Notes under the pieces: model-generated
Seen by the model: the letters and a program-made list of their open reading frames with translations, nothing else
Told to the model about the DNA's origin: nothing
Databases searched by the model: none
Made by a program: the position numbers and the translations under genes
Shown here: piece by piece, positions 61,721 through 64,000 of the stretch
Layout: each line of letters starts with the position of its first letter
Position numbering within the stretch: the stretch's first letter is position 1
Origin: Jatrophihabitans sp964252635
GTDB taxonomy: Bacteria > Actinomycetota > Actinomycetes > Mycobacteriales > Jatrophihabitantaceae
Assembly (NCBI RefSeq): GCF_964252635.1
Contig: NZ_CAXUNP010000001.1
Span: 146,815 to 210,814 of the forward strand
Length of the DNA: 64,000 bases
Direction: 5' to 3'

Positions 61721-62725
61721 CTACAAAGCGCGCAGGCGCGGAAGTATTTCCTTGCCGTACAGCGAGAGGAACGTGGCCTGGTCGGGGCCGGGCGCGTGGA
61801 AGACGAGGTGGTTGAAGCCGAGGTCGAGGTAGGTCTTGATCTTCTCGACGTGCTCGTCGGGGTCGGTGCTGACGATGAAGCGCTTGGCGGTCTGCTCGGC
61901 GGACAGCCCGTCGGCCAGCCGCTGCATCTCCACCGGGTCCTCGACGCCTTGTTTCTGCTCCGGCGTCAGGCCCAGCGCACCCCAGAACCGGGTGGCCTCC
62001 ATCGCGGCGTCCCGGTCGTGGTCGAAGGACACCTTGACCTCGATCATCATGTCCATGTCCTCGATCGAGCGACCGGCTTTCTCGGCACCCTCGGCGATCG
62101 CCGGCATCAGGGTGTCGGTGTACAGCGCCGGGTCCTTGCCCGAGGTGGTGATCCACCCGTCGCCCTGCCGGCCGGCGAACCGGGTGGCGGCCGGACCGGA
62201 GGACGCGAGCCAGAGCGGCACCTGCTGGTCCGGACGGTCGTAGATCGTCGCCTTGTCGGTGCGGTAGTAGTCGCCCTCGAAGGTGACCCGCTCGCCGCTC
62301 CAGAGCTCGCGGATCAGCTTGACGGCCTCCCGGAACCGGGCGAAGCGCTCCTTGCCGTCGGGCCATTCGAGGCCCAGCGGGACCTCGTTCATGGATTCGC
62401 CGCTGCCCAGCCCGAGGACGACCCGCCCGGGGAACAGGCAGCCCAGGGTCGCGAACGACTGCGCCACGATCGCCGGGTGGTAGCGGAAGGTCGGCGTCAG
62501 TACCGACGTGCCGATCGTGATGCGCTCGGTACGGGCACCCAACGCGCCCAGCCAGCTCATCGCGAACGGTGCGTGCCCGCCGTCGTGGCGCCAGGGCTGC
62601 AGGTGGTCGCTGATGAACACCGAGTCGAAACCGTCCTGCTCGGCCTGCACCGCGTAGTCAAGTAGCTCGCGCGGCGCGAACTGCTCGTTGCTCGCCTTGT
62701 AGCCCAGCTTCAGTTCCCGTGCCAT
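61721..62725 (-). CDS. fgd: F420-dependent glucose-6-phosphate dehydrogenase
   Basis: 334 residues, normal for Fgd1. LLM-fold with KLGYKASNEQFAPRELLDYA at the start, FISDHLQPWRHDGGHAPF, TPTFRYHPAIVAQ and GSGESMNEVPLG, all typical. It reduces F420 with glucose 6-phosphate, supplying electrons for F420-dependent enzymes such as the LLM protein at 23911. The start ATG directly follows the guaB3 stop, with the GGAGG site in the end of that gene. Confidence 0.95.
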   Translation of the reverse strand: MARELKLGYKASNEQFAPRELLDYAVQAEQDGFDSVFISDHLQPWRHDGGHAPFAMSWLGALGARTERITIGTSVLTPTFRYHPAIVAQSFATLGCLFPGRVVLGLGSGESMNEVPLGLEWPDGKERFARFREAVKLIRELWSGERVTFEGDYYRTDKATIYDRPDQQVPLWLASSGPAATRFAGRQGDGWITTSGKDPALYTDTLMPAIAEGAEKAGRSIEDMDMMIEVKVSFDHDRDAAMEATRFWGALGLTPEQKQGVEDPVEMQRLADGLSAEQTAKRFIVSTDPDEHVEKIKTYLDLGFNHLVFHAPGPDQATFLSLYGKEILPRLRAL

Positions 62726-63841
62726 TTACCTGCGTCCTCCGGTCACGATGAGCTCCGCCTTCTGGAACTCCTTGAGCGTCGAGTACCCGCACTTGCCCAT
62801 CACGCGGCGTACCGCACCGAACAGGTTGCGTTCCCCGCTGGGGTCGGCGGTCGGGCCGACGAGCACCTCCTCGAGGGTAGGCCGATCCTCGTCCCACAGG
62901 TCGACGACGATCGATCTGGGCACGCGGGGGTGGGCAGCGGTCGGGTCCCAGTAGTTGCCCCCGCCCGGCGAGTCGGCCGCCACGGCCAACGGCTCGCCCA
63001 GCATCACCGCGTCGGCCCCACAGGCCAGTGCCTTGGCGATGTCGCCGCCGGTGGTGAGGTCGCCGTAGGCCACGAGGTGCACGTACCGGCCGCCGGTCTC
63101 GTCGAGGTAGTCACGGCGGGCGGCGGCCGCGTCGACGAGCGCGGTGGCCATGGGTACGTCGATGCCCAGCTGTTCCGGGGTCGTCGACCCCAGGTGGGCG
63201 CCGTAGCCGATGATGACGCCCGCCGCGCCGGTGCGCATGAGGTGCAGCGCGGTCTGGTAGTTGGTGACGCCGCCGACGAGCACCGGCACATCGAGGTCGG
63301 CGATGAAGGTCTTGAGGTTCAGGCCCTCGGTGTCCGGCGCGAGCACGTGCTCGGCCGAGATGACGGTGCCCTGGATGACCAGCAGGTCGACGCCCTCGGC
63401 CAGCGCGTGCGGTGCGAGTTCGGCGGTGTGCTGCGGGGAGAGTCGGACGGCGACCCGGATGCGCGCCGCGCGCAGTTCCGCGATGCGGGCCCGCAGCAGC
63501 TCGGGCGACACCGGCGCGGCGTAGACCCGCTGCAGGGTGGCGGTGTCGGTGCCCAGCTTCGCCAGCTCGGCGGCCGGGTCGTCGTAACGGGCCCACAGGC
63601 CCTCGCCGTCGAGCACGGCCAGCCCGCCCAGTCGCTCGATCTCGACCGCCGTCGCCGGTGACACCGTGGCGTCCGAGGGTGCGGCGACGAAGGGCAGCTC
63701 GAAGGACATGGCGTCCATCTGCCAGCTCGTCGACACGACGGACGATCCGCGGGTGCGCCGCGTGGGCACGAGGGCGATCTCGTCGAGGTGGTAACCCCGG
63801 CGGGCGCTGCGTCCGAGGCCGATCTCGACTGTTTCCGGCAT
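62726..63841 (-). CDS. guaB3: GuaB3-type IMP dehydrogenase-related protein
   Basis: 371 residues, shorter than true IMPDH (about 480-500) since CBS domains are absent. TIM barrel with HLDEIALVPTRRTRGS, PFVAAPSDATVSPATAVE, VIIGYGAHLG and CGADAVMLGEPLA. The usual IMPDH catalytic loop with GSICTT is replaced, so activity may be GMP reductase-like or unknown. The ATG at 63841 lies six bases after CAGACT. It is directly joined to fgd (TAAATG), so purine and F420 genes share a transcript. Confidence 0.9.
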   Translation of the reverse strand: MPETVEIGLGRSARRGYHLDEIALVPTRRTRGSSVVSTSWQMDAMSFELPFVAAPSDATVSPATAVEIERLGGLAVLDGEGLWARYDDPAAELAKLGTDTATLQRVYAAPVSPELLRARIAELRAARIRVAVRLSPQHTAELAPHALAEGVDLLVIQGTVISAEHVLAPDTEGLNLKTFIADLDVPVLVGGVTNYQTALHLMRTGAAGVIIGYGAHLGSTTPEQLGIDVPMATALVDAAAARRDYLDETGGRYVHLVAYGDLTTGGDIAKALACGADAVMLGEPLAVAADSPGGGNYWDPTAAHPRVPRSIVVDLWDEDRPTLEEVLVGPTADPSGERNLFGAVRRVMGKCGYSTLKEFQKAELIVTGGRR

Positions 63842-64000
63842 GGGTCGAGTCTGCCCCACCACGAGCGAGGACCTTGGTCCTGCATGGTCGGGCCTGTTGC
63901 CGGTGTGAAGGAGGTCTTCACCCCGTCATTGTTCTCTTCACAAGGTCTTCACCTTCCTGGGGACGTCGCTGGGGAGTGACGAGGAGGGCGGGTCTTGGGG
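63842..64000. other. Upstream region of guaB3 with TCTTCAC repeats
   Basis: 159 bases without a supported gene. Contains GGTCTTCACC at 63913-63922 and 63944-63953, and TCTTCAC again at 63935-63941. It also holds the likely -10 CAGACT (63853-63848) of guaB3. The neighbouring gene lies beyond the window. Confidence 0.5.

Overview
The window comes from a high-GC actinobacterium. The marker genes fit this: the coenzyme F420 genes fbiC and fgd, the SCO4848-type membrane protein, DUF3017 beside folD, the DUF6350 protein beside purN, group II truncated haemoglobin, guaB3, and several apparently leaderless GTG/ATG starts. The style resembles Frankiales, Jatrophihabitans or Nakamurella relatives, but no genus can be named from sequence alone. 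No rRNA, tRNA, CRISPR array, insertion sequence or prophage gene was seen. The window is densely coding; the longest stretch without a gene is about 290 bases (45637-45923).

Layout. (1) 1-8788: a rhamnose-type ABC importer on the minus strand (ATPase, two permeases, lipoprotein) faces a LacI-family regulator that is translationally chained to lutABC (lactate oxidation). This suggests one rhamnose-to-lactate-to-pyruvate regulon. (2) 8823-16838: a PPOX-fold protein, a secreted arylsulfotransferase-like protein, a LuxR regulator with a long sensor region, a tautomerase, an MFS drug exporter with its divergent TetR, and an epoxide hydrolase facing a CGNR zinc-finger regulator. (3) 16849-22780: an aldo/keto reductase and three TetR-oxidoreductase pairs, each with recognisable operators. 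(4) 22807-33606: accessory and housekeeping genes, including an LLM oxidoreductase, a Gre-like protein, a DacA carboxypeptidase, a YihY membrane protein, a 2H phosphoesterase, trpS, a CNNM/CorC protein, an alpha/beta hydrolase and a DUF559 protein. (5) 33666-36348: a 648-residue MFS transporter with an unusual Ala-rich insertion, facing its TetR. (6) 36436-42301: a conserved block DUF6350-purN-purH-folD-DUF3017-mdh (purines, one-carbon units, TCA cycle). (7) 42392-47974: three paralogous membrane proteins with low-complexity Pro/Gly/Tyr/Gln tails, next to sucDC. One of them carries a one-base frameshift inside a 30-bp tandem repeat. (8) 48089-53341: an orphan B12-binding domain, a truncated globin, PcrA/UvrD helicase and an APC permease. 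(9) 53415-53855: chorismate mutase preceded by a leader peptide containing Phe-Phe-Tyr-Gly-Tyr and a strong terminator, i.e. a ribosome-mediated attenuator. (10) 53971-63841: a Na+/H+ antiporter, a truncated alkaline phosphatase remnant, guaA, a CorA-like channel, fbiC, fgd and guaB3.

The most interesting items are the Phe/Tyr attenuator of chorismate mutase, the low-complexity membrane protein trio with its frameshifted repeat, the divergent leaderless epoxide hydrolase/CGNR promoter pair, the MFS transporter with a roughly 200-residue insertion, and the rhamnose-lactate regulon.
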